In this document: in pieces, positions 1 through 15,200 of the stretch | Layout of the letters: each line of letters opens with the position of its first letter | Position numbering within the stretch: the first letter of the stretch is position 1 | Source: Euschistus heros | Taxonomy: Eukaryota; Arthropoda; Insecta; Hemiptera; Pentatomidae | Length of the DNA: 64,000 bases | Assembly: GCA_003667255.2 (NCBI GenBank) | Contig: RCWM02001172.1 | Span: 1-64,000 of the forward strand | Direction of reading: 5' to 3' | Program-made: the position numbers and the translations under genes | The notes under the pieces: model-generated | What the model was told of the DNA's origin: nothing | Seen by the model: only the letters and a program-made list of their open reading frames with translations | The model's database searches: none

Positions 1-3000
1 CCCCAAATTTAATCATAACATGTTACCGCCCTAAAAAAAGATATTTAGTAATGAAGGAATCATAATTATGAAATTTTCATTAAAATCAGGCGAATCTTCG
101 CTCAAATTAAATGTTAAAAGCACCCCCTCCCTCTCATTTAAACATAACAATTTAGTGACATAAACAAAAGGTAAGTTAGTATGAAAGAATCATAATTATG
201 AAATTTAGTTAAAATCCACCGATTCACTATTAAATTCAAAATTCAGATCGCCCCACCCAAAATCTATACATAACATGTTAGCGCCCTTGAAAATAGTTTA
301 TTTAGTATAAAAGAATCGTAATTATGAAATTCCATTAAAATCTGCAGTGTTTGTTAAATTAGAAATTTAGAGCACCGCCCCAAATTTAAACGTATGCTAG
401 CCTCCTAAAAATAGGTTCGTTAGTATGAAAGAATCATATTTATAAAATTTCATTAGAATTGGAAAAGTCTTTCTTAAATTAGAAATATAGAAAAGCCGCT
501 CAAAATTTAAACATAAAATGTTAGTCCCTATAAAAAAAGGTTAGTAAGAAAGATTCATTATTATTAAATTTCATTAAATCCAACCGAGTCCTTCATAAAT
601 TCGAAATTTATAGCGCCCGCCCCCCCCCTAATTGCAAAACATAGCTATTAGCACGGTAAAGGAAGGTTAGTATGGAAGAAACATAATTATCAAAGTTCGT
701 TACGCTCTGCCAAGTTTTGTTAAATAAGATATTTAGAGAACCCCCCCCCCCCAAATTAAAACATAACATGTTAGCAGTCTATTGAAAGGTTAGATAATAT
801 GAGGAAATCATAATTATGAAATTTCATTAAAAATCGTCTTGAGTCTTTCTTAAATTAGAAATTTAGAGCATTCCCCCCCAAATTGAAACATAACATATTA
901 GCACTCTAAACAAAAGGTTAGTTGGTATGAAAGAAACATAATTATCAAATTTATAAAGATGTGGTGAGGGTTTTTTTCATAAATTAGAAATTTAGAGCGC
1001 TTGCCCCAAATTTAAACATTGTTAGAGACCTTATAACAGGTAAGATATTATGAAAGAATTCATAAATTAGAAATTTCTTTAAAATCGGCCCAGTCAATGA
1101 TAAACTCAAAAGTTAGTCCTTCTACCTCAAATTTTATACATAACCTGTTAGCGCCCTAAAAATTGCTTAGTTAGTATGAGAGAATCATAATTATAAAATT
1201 TCATTAGAATTGGAAGTCTTTCTTAAATTAGAAATTTAGAGCATTCCCCCCCAAATTGAAACATAACATATTAGCACTCTAAACAAAAGGTTAGTTGGTA
1301 TGAAAGAAACATAATTATCAAATTTTATAAAGATGTGGTGAGGTTTTTCATAAATTAGAAATTTAGAGCGCTCGCCCCAAATTTAAACATTGTTAGAGAC
1401 CTTATAAAAGGTAAGATATTATGAAAGAATCATAATTAGCAAATTTCTTTAAAATCGGCCCAGTCAATGATAAACTCAAAATTTAGTCCTTCCCACCTCA
1501 AATTTATACATAACCTGTTAGCGCCCTAAAAATTGCTTAGTTAGTATGAGAGAATCATAATTATAAAATTTTATTAGAATTGGAAGTCTTTCTTAAATTG
1601 AAATTTAGATTGACCCCCCCCCCAAAAAAAAAAAAATTTAAAACACTACATGTTAGCGGCTTAAGCAAAAAAAATGTAATTATTAAATTTCCTCAAAATC
1701 GGCTATCTTTTTTTAAGTAGAAAAAAACGGAGAGCTTCACCCCCCAAATTTAATCATAACATGTACCGCCCTAAAAAAAAGAATATTTAGTATGAAGGAA
1801 TCATAATTATGAAATTTCATTAAAATCAGGCGAATCTTCGCTAAATTAAATGTTAAAAGCACCCCCTCCCTCTAATTTAAACATAACAATTTAGTGACAA
1901 ACAAAAGGTAAGTTAGTATGAAAGAATCATAATTATGAAATTTAGTTAAAATCCACCGATTCACTATTAAATTCAAAATTCAGATCGCCCCACCCAAAAT
2001 CTATACATAACATGTTAGCGCCCTTGAAATAGTTTATTTAGTATAAAAGAATCGTAATTATGAAATTCCATTAAAATCTGCAGTGTTTGTTAAATTAGAA
2101 ATTTAGAGCACCGCCCCAAATTTAAACGTATGCTAGCCTCCTAAAAAATAGGTTCGTTAGTATGAAAGAATCATATTTATAAAATTTCATTAGAATTGGA
2201 AGTCTTTCTTAAATTAGAAATATAGAAAAGCCGCTCAAAATTTAAACATAAAATGTTAGTCCCTTATAAAAAGGTTAGTAAGAAAGATTCATTATTATTA
2301 AATTTCATTAAATCCAACCGAGTCCTTCATAAAGTCGAAATTTATAGCGCCCCGCCCCCCCCCCCCTAATTGAAACATAAGCTATTAGCACGGTAAAGGA
2401 AGGTTAGTATGGAAGAAACATAATTATCAAAGTTCGTTACGATCTGCCAAGTTTTTGTTAAATAAGATATTTAGAGAACCCCCCCCCCCAAATTAAAACA
2501 TAACATGTTAGCAGTCTATTGAAAGGTTAGATAATATGAGGAAATCATAATTATGAAATTTCATTAAAAATCGTCTTGAGTCTTTCTTAAATTAGAAATT
2601 TAGAGCATTCCCCCCCAAATTGAAACATAACATATTAGCACTCTAAACAAAAGGTTAGTTGGTATGAAAGAAACATAATTATCAAATTTTATAAGAGATT
2701 GTGGTGAGGTTTTTCATAAATTAGAAATTTAGAGCGCTCGCCCCAAATTTAAACATGTTAGAGACTTATAAAAAGGTAAGATATTATGAAAGAATCATAA
2801 TTAGCAAATTTCTTTAAAATCGGCCCAGTCAATGATAAACTCAAAATTTAGTCCTTCCTACCTCAAATTTAAACATAACCTGTTAGCGCCCTAAAAATTG
2901 CTTAGTTAGTATGAGAGAATCATAATTATAAAATTTCATTAGAATTGGAAGTCTTTCTTAAATTAGAAATTTAGAGCATTCCCCCCCAAATTGAAACATA

Positions 3001-4900
3001 ACATATTAGCACTCTAAAACAACGGTTAGTTAGTTGGTATGAAAGAAACATAATTATCAAATTTTATAAAGATGTGGTGAGGTTTTTCATAAATTAGAAA
3101 TTTAGAGCGCTCGTCCCCCAAATTTAAACATTGTTAGAGACCTTATAAAAGGTAAGATATTATGAAAGAATCATAATTAGCAAATTTCTTTAAAATCGGA
3201 ACCCCACCAGTCAATGATAAACTCAAAATTTAGTCCTTCCCACCTCAAATTTATACATAACCTGTTAGCGCCCTAAAAATTGCTTAGTTAGTATGAGAGA
3301 ATCATAATTATAAAATTTTATTAGAATTGGAAGTCTTTCTTAAATTGAAATTTAGATTGACCCCCCCCCCCAAAAAAAAAAAAATTTAAAACACTACATG
3401 TTAGCGGCTTAAGCAAAAAAAATATAATTATTAAATTTCCTTAAAATCGGCTATCTTTTTTAATTAAAAAACGAGAGCTTCACCCCCCAAATTTAATCAT
3501 AACATGTTACCGCCCTAAAAAAAAGAATATTTAGTATGAAGGAATCATAATTATGAAATTTCATTAAAATCAGGCGAATCTTCGCTAAATTAAATGTTAA
3601 AAGCACCCCCTCCCTCTAATTTAAACATAACAATTAGTGACAAACAAAAGGTAAGTTAGTATGAAAGAATCATAATTATGAAATTTAGTTAAAATCCACC
3701 GATTCACTATTCAATTCCAAAATTTAGATCGCCCCACCCAAAATCTATACATAACATGTTGGCGCCCTTAAAATAGTTTATTTAGTATAAAAGAATCGTA
3801 ATTATAAAATTTCATTAAAATCTGCAGTGTTTGTTAAATTAGAAATTTAGAGCACCGCCCCAAATTTAAACGTATGCTAGCGTCCTAAAAATAGGTTCGT
3901 TAGTATGAAAGAATCATATTTATAAAATTTCATTAGAATTGGAAGTCTTTCTTAAATTAGAAATATAGAAAAGCCGCTCAAAATTTAAACATAAAATGTT
4001 AGTCCCTTATAAAAAGGTTAGTAAGAAAAAATCATAATTATTAAATTTCATTAAATCCAACCGAGTCCTTCATAAATTAGAAATTTATAGCGCCACCCCC
4101 TCCCCCCCCTAATTGAAACATAAGCTATTAGCACAGTAAAGGAAGGTTAGTATGGAAGAAACATCAAAGTTCGTTAAGATCGCTCGCCCAAAATTTATTA
4201 TGGAAGAATCATAATTAGCAAATTTCTTTAAAATCGGCCCAGTCAAGGTTAAATTAAAAATTAAGACCCCGACCCCCCCCAAAAAATAAAACATTACATA
4301 TTAGCACCCTAAACGAATAAAACATTATTTTCAAATATCGTTGAAATGGGCCAAGTCGTCGTTTAATTAGAAATTAAGAGTGCTCCCCAAATTTAATTAC
4401 AACATGTTAGCGCCCTAAAGAAAGGTTATTTAGTATGACGAATCATAATTATGAAATTTCATTAAAATCGGCTGCCTTTCTTAAATTAGAAATTAGAGTA
4501 ACCACCCCCCCCCCCGCCACACCAAATTAAAATATAGGGCTCTAACCCTAAAAAAAGGTTAGAAATTATGAAAGAATCATAATTAGCAAATTTCTTTAAA
4601 ATCGGCCCAGTCAATGTTAAATTCAAAATTTAGACCGCCCCACCTCAAATTTATACATAACCTGTTAGCGCCCTAAAAATTGCTTAGTTAGTATGAGAGA
4701 ATCATAATTATTAAATTACATTAGAATTGGAAGAGTCTTTCTTAAATTAGAAATTTAGATTGAACCCCACACAAAAAAAAAATTAAAAAACCACATGTTA
4801 GAGCCTTAAACAAAAAAAAAATAATTATAAAATATCCTTAAAATCGGCTGTCTTTTTTAATTAAAAAAAAAGAGCTCCACCACCCCCCCCAAAAAAAAAA
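1..4900 (+). repeat. Higher-order repeat of about 1.74 kb (three units)
   Basis: The phrase AAATTTAATCATAACATGT followed by ACCGCCC opens units near 5, 1746, 3488 and 4901. The first two steps are about 1742 bp, which is about 14 monomers. The third unit is shorter, about 1412 bp. Monomer variants follow each other in the same order in units 1 and 2, for example CTGCAGTGTTTG and then GGTTCGTTAG. Units 1 and 2 also contain an internal repeat of about 366 bp, seen at 865 and 1231. Confidence 0.9.
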
Positions 4901-6214
4901 AAATTTAATCATAACATGTTACCGCCCTAAAAAAAAGAATATTTAGTATGAAGGAATCATAATTATGAAATTTCGTTAAAATCAGGTGAATCTTTGCTAA
5001 TTTAAATAATAAAAGCACCCCCTACCCCTAATTTAAACAAAACAATTTAGTGCCATAAACAAAAAGATAGCAATTATAAAAGAATCATAATCATGAAATT
5101 TAATTACAATCGGGTGAGTAAAAGTTTAAAGGACCCCTCCCCCAAATTAAAACAACATGTTAGTGCCATAGAGAAAGGTTATTTAGTATGAAGGAATCAT
5201 AATTATGAAATTACATTAATATCGGCAGAGTCTTTCTTAAATTAGAAATTTAGAGCACTCCCTCCCTCCCCAAATTAAAACATAACATATTAGCGCTCAA
5301 AATAAAAGGTTAGTTGGTATGAAAGAAACCTAATTTTCGAATTTTATTAACATTCGGTGAGTTTTTCCTAAAATAAAACTTTAAAGCGCCCCATCCAGAA
5401 TTAAAACATACCATGTTAGCTCCCTAAACAAACAGATAGTATGAAAGAATCATGATTATAAAATTGCTTTAAAATCGGCCGAGTCAAGGTTAAATTAAAA
5501 ATTAAGACCCCAACCCACCAAAAAAAAATAAAACATTACATATTAGCACCCTAAACTAATAAAACATTATTATCAAATATCGTTGGAATGGGCCAAGTCG
5601 TCGTTTAATTAGAAATTAAGAGTGCCTCCCAAATTTAATTACAACATGTTAGCGCCCAAAAAAATGGTTATTTAGTATGAAGGAATCATAATTATAAAAT
5701 TTCATTACGATCGGGGGAATATTTTCTAAATTAAATATTTAAAGCACCCCCTCCTTCTAATTTAAACATAACAATTTAGTGCCATAAACAAAAAGATAGT
5801 TAGTATTAAAGAATCATAGTTATCAAATTTTATTAAGATCGACAACGTCTTTGTTAAATCAAAAATTAAAAGCGCCGCCCTCCCCCACTAAATTAAAACA
5901 TAACATGTTAGCGTCCTAAAGAAAGGTTATTTAGTATGAAGAAATCATAATTATGAAATTTCATTAAAAATCGTCTGAGTCTTCCTTAAATTAGAAATTT
6001 AGAGAAACCCCCCCCCCCCAAAATAAAACATAATATGTTAGCGCTTTAAAAAAAAGGTTAGTTGATATGAAAGAATTATAATTATGAAATTTCATTAAAA
6101 TCGGCAGTGTCATTAACAAATTAGAAATTTAAACGTATGCTAGCGCTCTAAAAAAAAGTTAGTTACAATAAAAAAATCATAATTAACAAATTACCTTAAA
6201 ATCAGCTGTCCTTT

Positions 6215-9200
6215 AAAATTAGAAATTAAGAGCTCCCACCACCCAAATTAGAACATAACATGTTAGCGTCCTAAAGAATAGTTATTTATTATAAAGGAAT
6301 CATAATTATGAAATTACATTAAAATTGGCAGAGTCTTTCTTTAGTTAAAAATTTAGAGCCCTCCCCCCCAAATTAGAACATAACATATTAATCATTCATG
6401 AAAAAGAAATTTAAACGTATGCTAGCGCCCTGAAAAAAGGTTAGTTACAATAAAAGAATCATAATTAACAAATTTCCTTAAAATCAGCTGTATTTTAAAA
6501 TTAAAAATTCAGAGCTCCCACCATCCAGATAAAAACATAACATGTTAGGGCTCTAAACAAAACGTTAGTTGGTATGAGAGAAACATAATTATCAAATTTT
6601 ATTGTAAAATAAGGTAGGTTATTCAAAAATAGAAATTTAAAGCGCCCCATCCAGAATTTGAACATAACATGTTAGCGCCCTAAACAAACGGTGAGTTAGT
6701 ATGAAAGAATCATAAATATGAAATTTTATTAAAATCGGCCAAGTCTTTCTTAAATTACAAATCTAGAGTGCCCCCTCCCAAATTAAAACATAATATTTTA
6801 GCACTTTAAAAAAGAGGTTAGTTGGTATGAAAAAATCATCATCACGAAATTTCATTAAAATCGGCCGAGTCATTCATAAATTAGAAATTTGAACGTATGC
6901 TAGCGCCCTGAAAAAAGGTTAGTTACAATAAAAGAATCATAATTAACAGATTTCCATAAAATCAGCACTCTTTTAAAATTGAAAATTAAGAGCTCCCCCC
7001 ACCCGAAAAAAAACATAACTTGTTAGTGCTCTAAACAAAACGTTAGTTGGTATGAGAGAAACATAATTATCGAATTGTATTAAAATGAGGTTAGTTTTTC
7101 AAAAAATAGAAATTTTAAGCGCCCCATCCAAAATTGAAACATAACATGGTAGCGCCCCAAAGAAAGGTTATTTAGCATGAACGAATCATAATTTTAAAAT
7201 TTCATTAATATCTGCTGTCTTTCTTAAATTAGAAATTTAGAGCACTCCCCCTAAATAAAATTATAACATATTAGCGCTCTAAACAAAAGGTTAGTTGGTA
7301 TGAGAGAAACATAATTATCAATATTATTAAGATGTGGTGAGTTTTTTTCCTCAAATAGAAATTTAAAGTGCCCCATCCAGAATGTAAACATAACATGTTA
7401 GCGCCCTTAACAAACAGTTAGTTAGTATGTGGAATCATAAACATGAAATTTCATTAAAATCGGCCGAGTCATTCTTAAATTACAAATCTAGAGTGCCCCC
7501 TCTCAAATTAAAACATAATATTTTAATTTTAAAAAAGAGGTTAGTTTTGGTATGAAAGAACCATTATTATGAAATTTAATTAAAATCGGCCGAGTCATTC
7601 ATAAAAAAGAAAATTTAAACGTATGCAAGCGCCCTGAAAAAAGGTTAGTTACAATAAAAGAATCATAAATAACAAATTTTCTTAAAATCGGCTGTCTTTT
7701 AAAAATAAAAATTAAGAGCTCCCCCCCTCCAGATTAAAACATAACATGTTAGTGCTCTGAACAAAACGTTAGTTGGTATGAGAGAAACATAATTATCGAA
7801 TTTTATTAAAATGAGGTAAGTTTTTCAAAAAATAGAAATTTAAAGCGCCCCATCCAAAATTGAAGCATAACATGTTAGCGGCCCAAAGAAAGGTTATTTA
7901 GCATGAACGAATCATAATTTTAAAATTTCATTAATATCTGCTGAGTCTTTCTTAAATTAGAAATTTAGAGCACTCCCCCTAAATTAAATTATAACATATT
8001 AGCGCTCTAAACAAAAGGTTAGTTGGTATGAGAGAAACATAATTATCAAATATTATTAAGTTGTGTTGAGTTTTTTTCCTCAAATAGAAATTTAAAGTGC
8101 CCCATCCAGAATGTAAACATAACATGTTAGCGCCCTTAACAAACAGTTAGTATGAAAGAATCATAAACATGAAATTTCATTAAAATCGGCCAAGTCATTC
8201 TTAAATTACAAATCAAGAGTGCCCCCTCTCAAATTAAAACATAATATTTTAATTTGAAAAAAAGAGGTTAGTTGGTAGGAAAGAACCATTATTATGAAAT
8301 TTCATTAAAATCGGCCGAGTCATTCATAAATTAGAAATTTAAACGTATGCTAGCGCCCTAAAAAAATGTTGGTTACAATAAAACAATCATACTTAACAAA
8401 TTTCCTTAAAATCGGCTGTCTTTCAAAATTAAAATTAAGAGCTCCCCCCAACCAAATTCGAAAGTAACATGTTTAAATGGAACTTTAAAGTGCCCCATCC
8501 AGAACGTAAACATAAAATGTTAGCGGCACTAACAAACGGTTAGTTAGTTTGAAAGAATCATAAACATGAAACATCATTAAAATTAACCGAATCTTTCTTT
8601 AATCAGAAAACTAGAGTGCCCCCCCCCCCCAAATTAAAAGATAAGATGTTAGCGCATAAAAAAAGAGGATAGTTGGTATGAAATAATCATCATTCTGAAA
8701 TTTCATTAAAATCGGCAGAGTCATTCATAAATTAGAAATTTGAACGTATGCTAGCGCCCTGAAAAAAGGTTAATTACAATAAAAAAATCATAATTAACAA
8801 ATTTCTATAAAATCGGCTCTCTTTTAAAATTGAAAATTAAGAGCTCCCCCCACCCGAAAAAAAACATAACTTGTTAGCGTCCTAAAGAATGGATATTTAG
8901 TATGAAGCAATCATATTTATAAAATTTTATTAAAATCGGCCGAGTCAATTATAAAAAAGAAATTTAAACCTATGCTAGCGCCCTGAAAAAAGGTTAGTTA
9001 CAATAAAAGAATCATAATTAACAAATTTCCTTAAAATCAGCTGTATTTTAAAATTAAAAATTAAGAGCTCCCCCCATCCAGATTAAAAACAAACATGTAG
9101 GGCTTAAACAAAACGTAGGTTTGGTATGAGAGAAACATAATTATCAAATTTTATTGTAAAATAAGGTAAGTTTTTCAAAAAATAGAAATTTTTAGCGCCC

Positions 9201-12200
9201 CATCCAGAATTTAAACATAACATGTTAGCGCCCTAAACAAACGGTTAGTTAGTATGAAAGAATCATAAATATGAAATTTTATTAAAATCGGCCAAGTCTT
9301 TCTTAAATTAGAAATTTAGAGCACTCCCCCTAAATAAAATTATAACATATTAGCGCTCTAAACAAAAGGTTAGTTGGTATGAAAGAAACATAATTATCAA
9401 ATATTATTAAGATGTGGTGAGTTTTTTTCCTCAAATAGAAATTTAAAGTGCCCCATCCAGAATGTAAACATAACATGTTAGCGCCCTTAACAAACGGTTA
9501 GTTAGTTTGAAAGAATCATAAACATGAAACATCATTAAAATTAACCGAGTCTATCTTTAATCAGAAATCTAGAGTGCCCCCCCCCCCCCCCAAATTAAAA
9601 GATAAGATGTTAGCGCATAAAAAAAGAGGATAGTTGGTATGAAAGAATCATCATTCTGAAATTTCATTAAAATCGGCAGAGTCATTCATAAATTAGAAAT
9701 TTGAACGTATGCTAGCGCCCTGAAAAAAAGGTTAGTTACAATAAAAGAATCATAATTAACAAATTTCTATAGAATCGGCTCTCTTTTAAAATTGAAAATT
9801 AAGAGCTCCCCCCACCCGAAAAAAAACATAACTTGTTTGCGTCCTAAACAAAAGGTTAGTTGGTATGAGAGAAACATAATTATCAAATATTATTAAGATG
9901 TGGTGAGTTTTTTTCCTCAAATAGAAATTTAAAATGCCCCATCCAGAATGTAAACATAACATGTTAGCGCCCTTAACAAGCAGTTAGTTAGTATGAAAGA
10001 ATCCTAAACATGAAATTTCATAAAATCGGCCGAGTCATTCTTAAATTACAATCTAGAGTGCCCCCTCTCAAATTAAAACATAATATTTTAATTTTAAAAA
10101 GAGGTTAGTTGGTATGAAAGAACCATTATTATGAAATTTAATTAAAATCGGCCGAGTCATTCATAAAAAAGAAATTTAACGTATGCAAGCGCCCTGAAAA
10201 AAGGTTAGTTACAATAAAAGAATCATAAATAACAAATTTTCTTAAAATCGGCTGTCTTTTAAAAATAAAAAAATTAAGAGCTCCCCCCCTCCAGAATTAA
10301 AACATAACAGGTTAGTGCTCTGAACAAAAACGTTAGTTGGTATGAGAGAAACATAATTATCGAATTTTTATTAAATGAGGTAAGTTTTTCAAAAAATAGA
10401 AATTTAAAGCGCCCCATCCAAAATTGAAGCATAACATGTTAGCGGCCCAAAGAAAGGTTATTTAGCATGAACGAATCATAATTTTAAAATTTCATTAATA
10501 TCTGCTGATGAGTCTTTCTTAAATTAGAAATTAGAGCACTCCCCTAAATTAAATTATAACATATTAGCGCTCTAAAACAAAAGGTTAGTTGGTATGAGAG
10601 AAACATAAGTATCAAATATATTAAGTGTGTTGAGTTTTTTTCCTCAAATAGAAATTTAAAGTGCCCCATCCAGAATGTAAACATAACATGTTAGCGCCTT
10701 AACAAACAGTTAGTATGAAGAATCATAAAACATGAAATTTCATTCAAAATCGGCCAAGTCAATTCTTAAAATTACAAATCAAGGAGTGCCCCCTCTCAAA
10801 TTAAAAACATAATATTTGTAATTTGAAAAAAAAAAAGAGGTTAGTTGGTAGGAAAGAACCATTATTATGAAATTTCATTAAAATCGGCCGAGTCATTCAT
10901 AAATTAGAAATTTAAACGTATGCTAGCGCCCTAAAAAATGTTGGTTACAATAAAACAATCATACTTAACAAATTTCCTTAAAATCGGCTGTCTTTCAAAA
11001 TTAGAAATTAAGAGCTCCCACCACCCAAATTAGAACATAACATGTTTAGCGTCCTAAAAAGAATAGTTATTTATTATAAAGGAATCATAATTATGAAATT
11101 ACATTAAAATCGGCAGAGGGAGTCTTTCTTTAGTTAAAAATTTAGAGCCTCCCCCCCAAATTAGAAATAACATATTAATCATTCATGAAAAAGAATTTTA
11201 AACGTATGCTAGCGCCCTGAAAAAAGGTTAGTACAATAAAGAATCCATAATTAACAAATTTCCTTAAAATCAGCTGTATTTTAAAATTAAAAATTCAGAG
11301 CTCCCACCCTCCAGATAAAAAACAAACATGTTAGGGCTCTAACAAAACGTTTGTTGGTATGAGAGAAACATAATTATCAAATTTTATTGTAAAATAAGGT
11401 AGGTTATTCAAAAATAGAAATTTAAAGCGCCCCATCCAGAACGTAAACATAAAATGTTAGCGGCACTAACAAACGGTTAGTTAGTTTGAAAGAATCATAA
11501 ACATGAAACATCATTAAAATTAACCGAGTCTATCTTTAATCAGAAATCTAGAGTGCCCCCCCCCCCCCAAATTAAAAGATAAGATGTTAGCGCATAAAAA
11601 AACAGGATAGTTGGTATGAAAGAATCATCATTCTGAAATTTTCATTAAAATCGGCAGAGTCATTCATAAATTAGAAATTTGAACGTATGCTAGCGCCCTG
11701 AAAAAAGGTTAGTTACAATAAAAGAATCATAATTAACAAATTTCTATAAAATCGGCTCTCTTTTAAAATTGAAAATTAAGAGCTCCCCCCTCCAGATTAA
11801 AACATAACATGTTAGTGCTCTAAAACAAAAACGTTAGTTTTGGTATGAGAGAAACATAATTATCGAATTGTATTAAAATGAGGTTAGTTTTTCAAAAAAA
11901 TAGAAATTTAAAGCGCCCCATCAAAAATTGAAAATAACATGGTAGCGCCCCAAAGAAAGGTTATTTAGCATGAAACGAATCATAATTTTAAAATTTCATT
12001 AATATCTGCTGAGTCTTCTTAAATTAGAAATTTAGAGCTCCCCCCACCCGAAAAAAAAACATACTTGTTTGCGTCCTAAACAAAAGGTTAGTTGGTATGA
12101 GAGAAACATAATGATCAATATTATTAAGATGTGGTGAGTTTTTTTCCTCAAATAGAAATTTAAAATGCCCCATCCAGAATGTAAACATAACATGTTAGCG

Positions 12201-15200
12201 CCCTTAACAAGCAGTTAGTTAGTATGAAAGAATCATAAACATGAAATTTCATTAAAATCGGCCGAGTCATTCTTAAATTACAAATCTAGAGTGCCCCCTC
12301 TCAAATTAAAACATAATATTTTAATTTTAAAAAAGAGGTTAGTTGGATGAAAAAGAACATTATTATGAAATTTAATTAAAATCGGCCGAGTCATTCATAA
12401 AAAAGAAATTTAAAACGTATGCCAGCGCGCCCTGAACAAAAGGGTTAGTTACAATAAAGAATCATAAATAACAATTTTCTTAAAATCGGCTGTCTTTTAA
12501 AAATAAAAATTAAGAGCTCCCCCCCTCTAGATTAAAACATAACATGTTAGTGCTCTAAACAAAACGTTAGTTGGTATGAGAGAAACATAATTATCGAATT
12601 GTATTAAAATGAGGTTAGTTTTTCAAAAAATAGAAATTTAAAGCGCCCCATCAAAAATTGAAACATAACATGGTAGCGCCCCAAAGAAAGGTTATTTAGC
12701 ATGAACGAATCATAATTTTCCTTAAAATCGGCTGTCTTTCAAAATTGAAATTAAGAGCTCTCCCCAACCAAATTCGAAAATAACATGTTTAAATGGAACT
12801 TTAAAGTGCCCCATCCAGAACGTAAACATAAAGTCATTCTTAAATTACAAATCAAGAGTGCCCCCTCTCAAATTAAAACATAATATTTTAATTTGAAAAA
12901 AAGAGGTTAGTTGGTAGGAAAGAACCATTATTATGAAATTTCATTAAAATCGGCCAAGTCATTCATAAATTAGAAATTTGAACGTATGCTAGCGCCCTAA
13001 AAAAAGGTTAGTTACAATAAAAGAATCATAATTAACAAATTTCTATAAAATCGGCTCTCTTTTAAAATTGAAAATTAAGAGCTCCCCCCCTCCAGATTAA
13101 AACATAACATGTTAGTGCTCTAAACAAAACGTTAGTTGGTATGAGAGAAACATGATTATCGAATTGTATTAAAATGAGGTTAGTTTTTCAAAAAATAGAA
13201 ATTTAAAGCGCCCCATCAAAAATTGAAACATAACATGGTAGCGCCCCAAAGAAAGGTTATTTAGCATGAACGAATCATAATTTTAAAATTTCATTAATAT
13301 CTGCTGAGTCTTTCTTAAATTAGAAATTTAGAGCACTCCCCCTAAATTAAATTATAACATATTAGCGCTCTAAACAAAAGGTTAGTTAGTATGAGAGAAA
13401 CATAATTATCAAATATTATTAAGATGTGGTGAGTTTTTTTCCTCAAATAGAAATTTAAAGTGCCCCATCCAGAATGTAAACATAACATGTTAGCGACCTT
13501 AACAAACAGTTAGTTAGTATGAAAGAATCATAAACATGAAATTTCATTAAAATCGGCCGAGTCATTCTTAAATTACAAATCTAGAGTGCCCCCTCTCAAA
13601 TTAAAACATAATATTTTAATTTTAAAAAAGAGGTTAGTTGGTATGAAAGAACCATTATTATGAAATTTAATTAAAATCGGCCGAGTCATTCATAAAAAAG
13701 AAATTTAAACGTATGCCAGCGCCCTGAAAAAAGGTTAGTTACAATAAAAGAATCATAAATAACAAATTTTCTTAAAATCGGCTGTCTTTTAAAAATAAAA
13801 ATTAAGAGCTCCCCCCCTCCAGATTAAAACATAACATGTTAGTGCTCTAAACAAAACGTTAGTTGGTATGAGAGAAACATAATTATCGAATTGTATTAAA
13901 ATGAGGTTAGTTTTTCAAAAAATAGAAATTTAAAGCGCCCCATCAAAAATTGAAACATAACATGGTAGCGCCCCAAAGAAAGGTTATTTAGCATGAACGA
14001 ATCATAATTTTCCTTAAAATCGGCTGTCTTTCAAAATTAAAATTAAGAGCTCTCCCCAAACCAAATTCGAAAATAACATGTTTAAATGGAACTTTAAAGT
14101 GCCCCATCCAGAAACGTAAACATAAAATGTTAGCGGCACTACACAAACGGTTAGTTAGTTTGAAAGAATCATAAACATGAAACATCATTAAAATTGACCG
14201 AGTCTTTCTTTAATCAGAAATCTAGAGTGCCCCCCCCCCCCCCCCCCAAATTAAAAGATAAGATGTTAGCGCATAAAAAAAGAGGATAGTTGGTATGAAA
14301 GAATCATCATTATGAAACTTCATTAAAATCGGCAGAGTCATTCATAAATTAGAAATTTGAACGTATGCTAGCGCCCTGAAAAAAGGTTATTTAGCATGAA
14401 CGAATCATAATTTTAAAATTTCATTAATATCAGCTGAGTCTTTCTTAAATTAGAAATTTAGAGCTCCCCCCACCCGAAAAAAAACATAACTTGTTTGCGT
14501 CCTAAACAAAAGGTTAGTTGGTATGAGAGAAACATAATTATCAAATATTATTAAGATGTGGTGAGTTTTTTTCCTCAAATAGAAATTTAAAATGCCCCAT
14601 CCAGAATGTAAACATAACATGTTAGCGCCCTTAACAAGCAGTTAGTTAGTATGAAAGAATCTATAAACATGAAATTTCATTAAAATCGGCCGAGTCATTC
14701 TTAAATTACAAATCTAGAGGTGCCCCCTCTCAAATTAAAACATAATATTTTAATTTTAAAAAAGAGGTTAGTTGGTATGAAAGAACCATTATTATGAAAT
14801 TTAATTAAAATCGGCCGAGTCATTCATAAAAAAAGAAATTTAAACGTATGCAAGCGCCCTGAAAAAGGTTAGTTACAATAAAAGAATCATAAATAACAAA
14901 TTTTCTTAAAATCGGCTGTCTTTTAAAAATAAAAATTAAGAGCTCCCCCCCTCCAGATTAAAACATAACATGTTAGTGCTCTGAACAAAACGTTAGTTGG
15001 TATGAGAGAACATAATTATCGAATTTTTTAAAATGAGGTAAGTTTTTCAAAAAAATGGAAATTTAAAGCGCCCCATCCAAAATTTAAACATAACATGTTA
15101 GCGCCCCAAAAAAGGTTATTTAGCATGAACGAATCATAATTTTAAAATTTCATTAATATCTGCTGAGTCTTTCTTAAATTAGAAATTTAGAGCACTCCCC

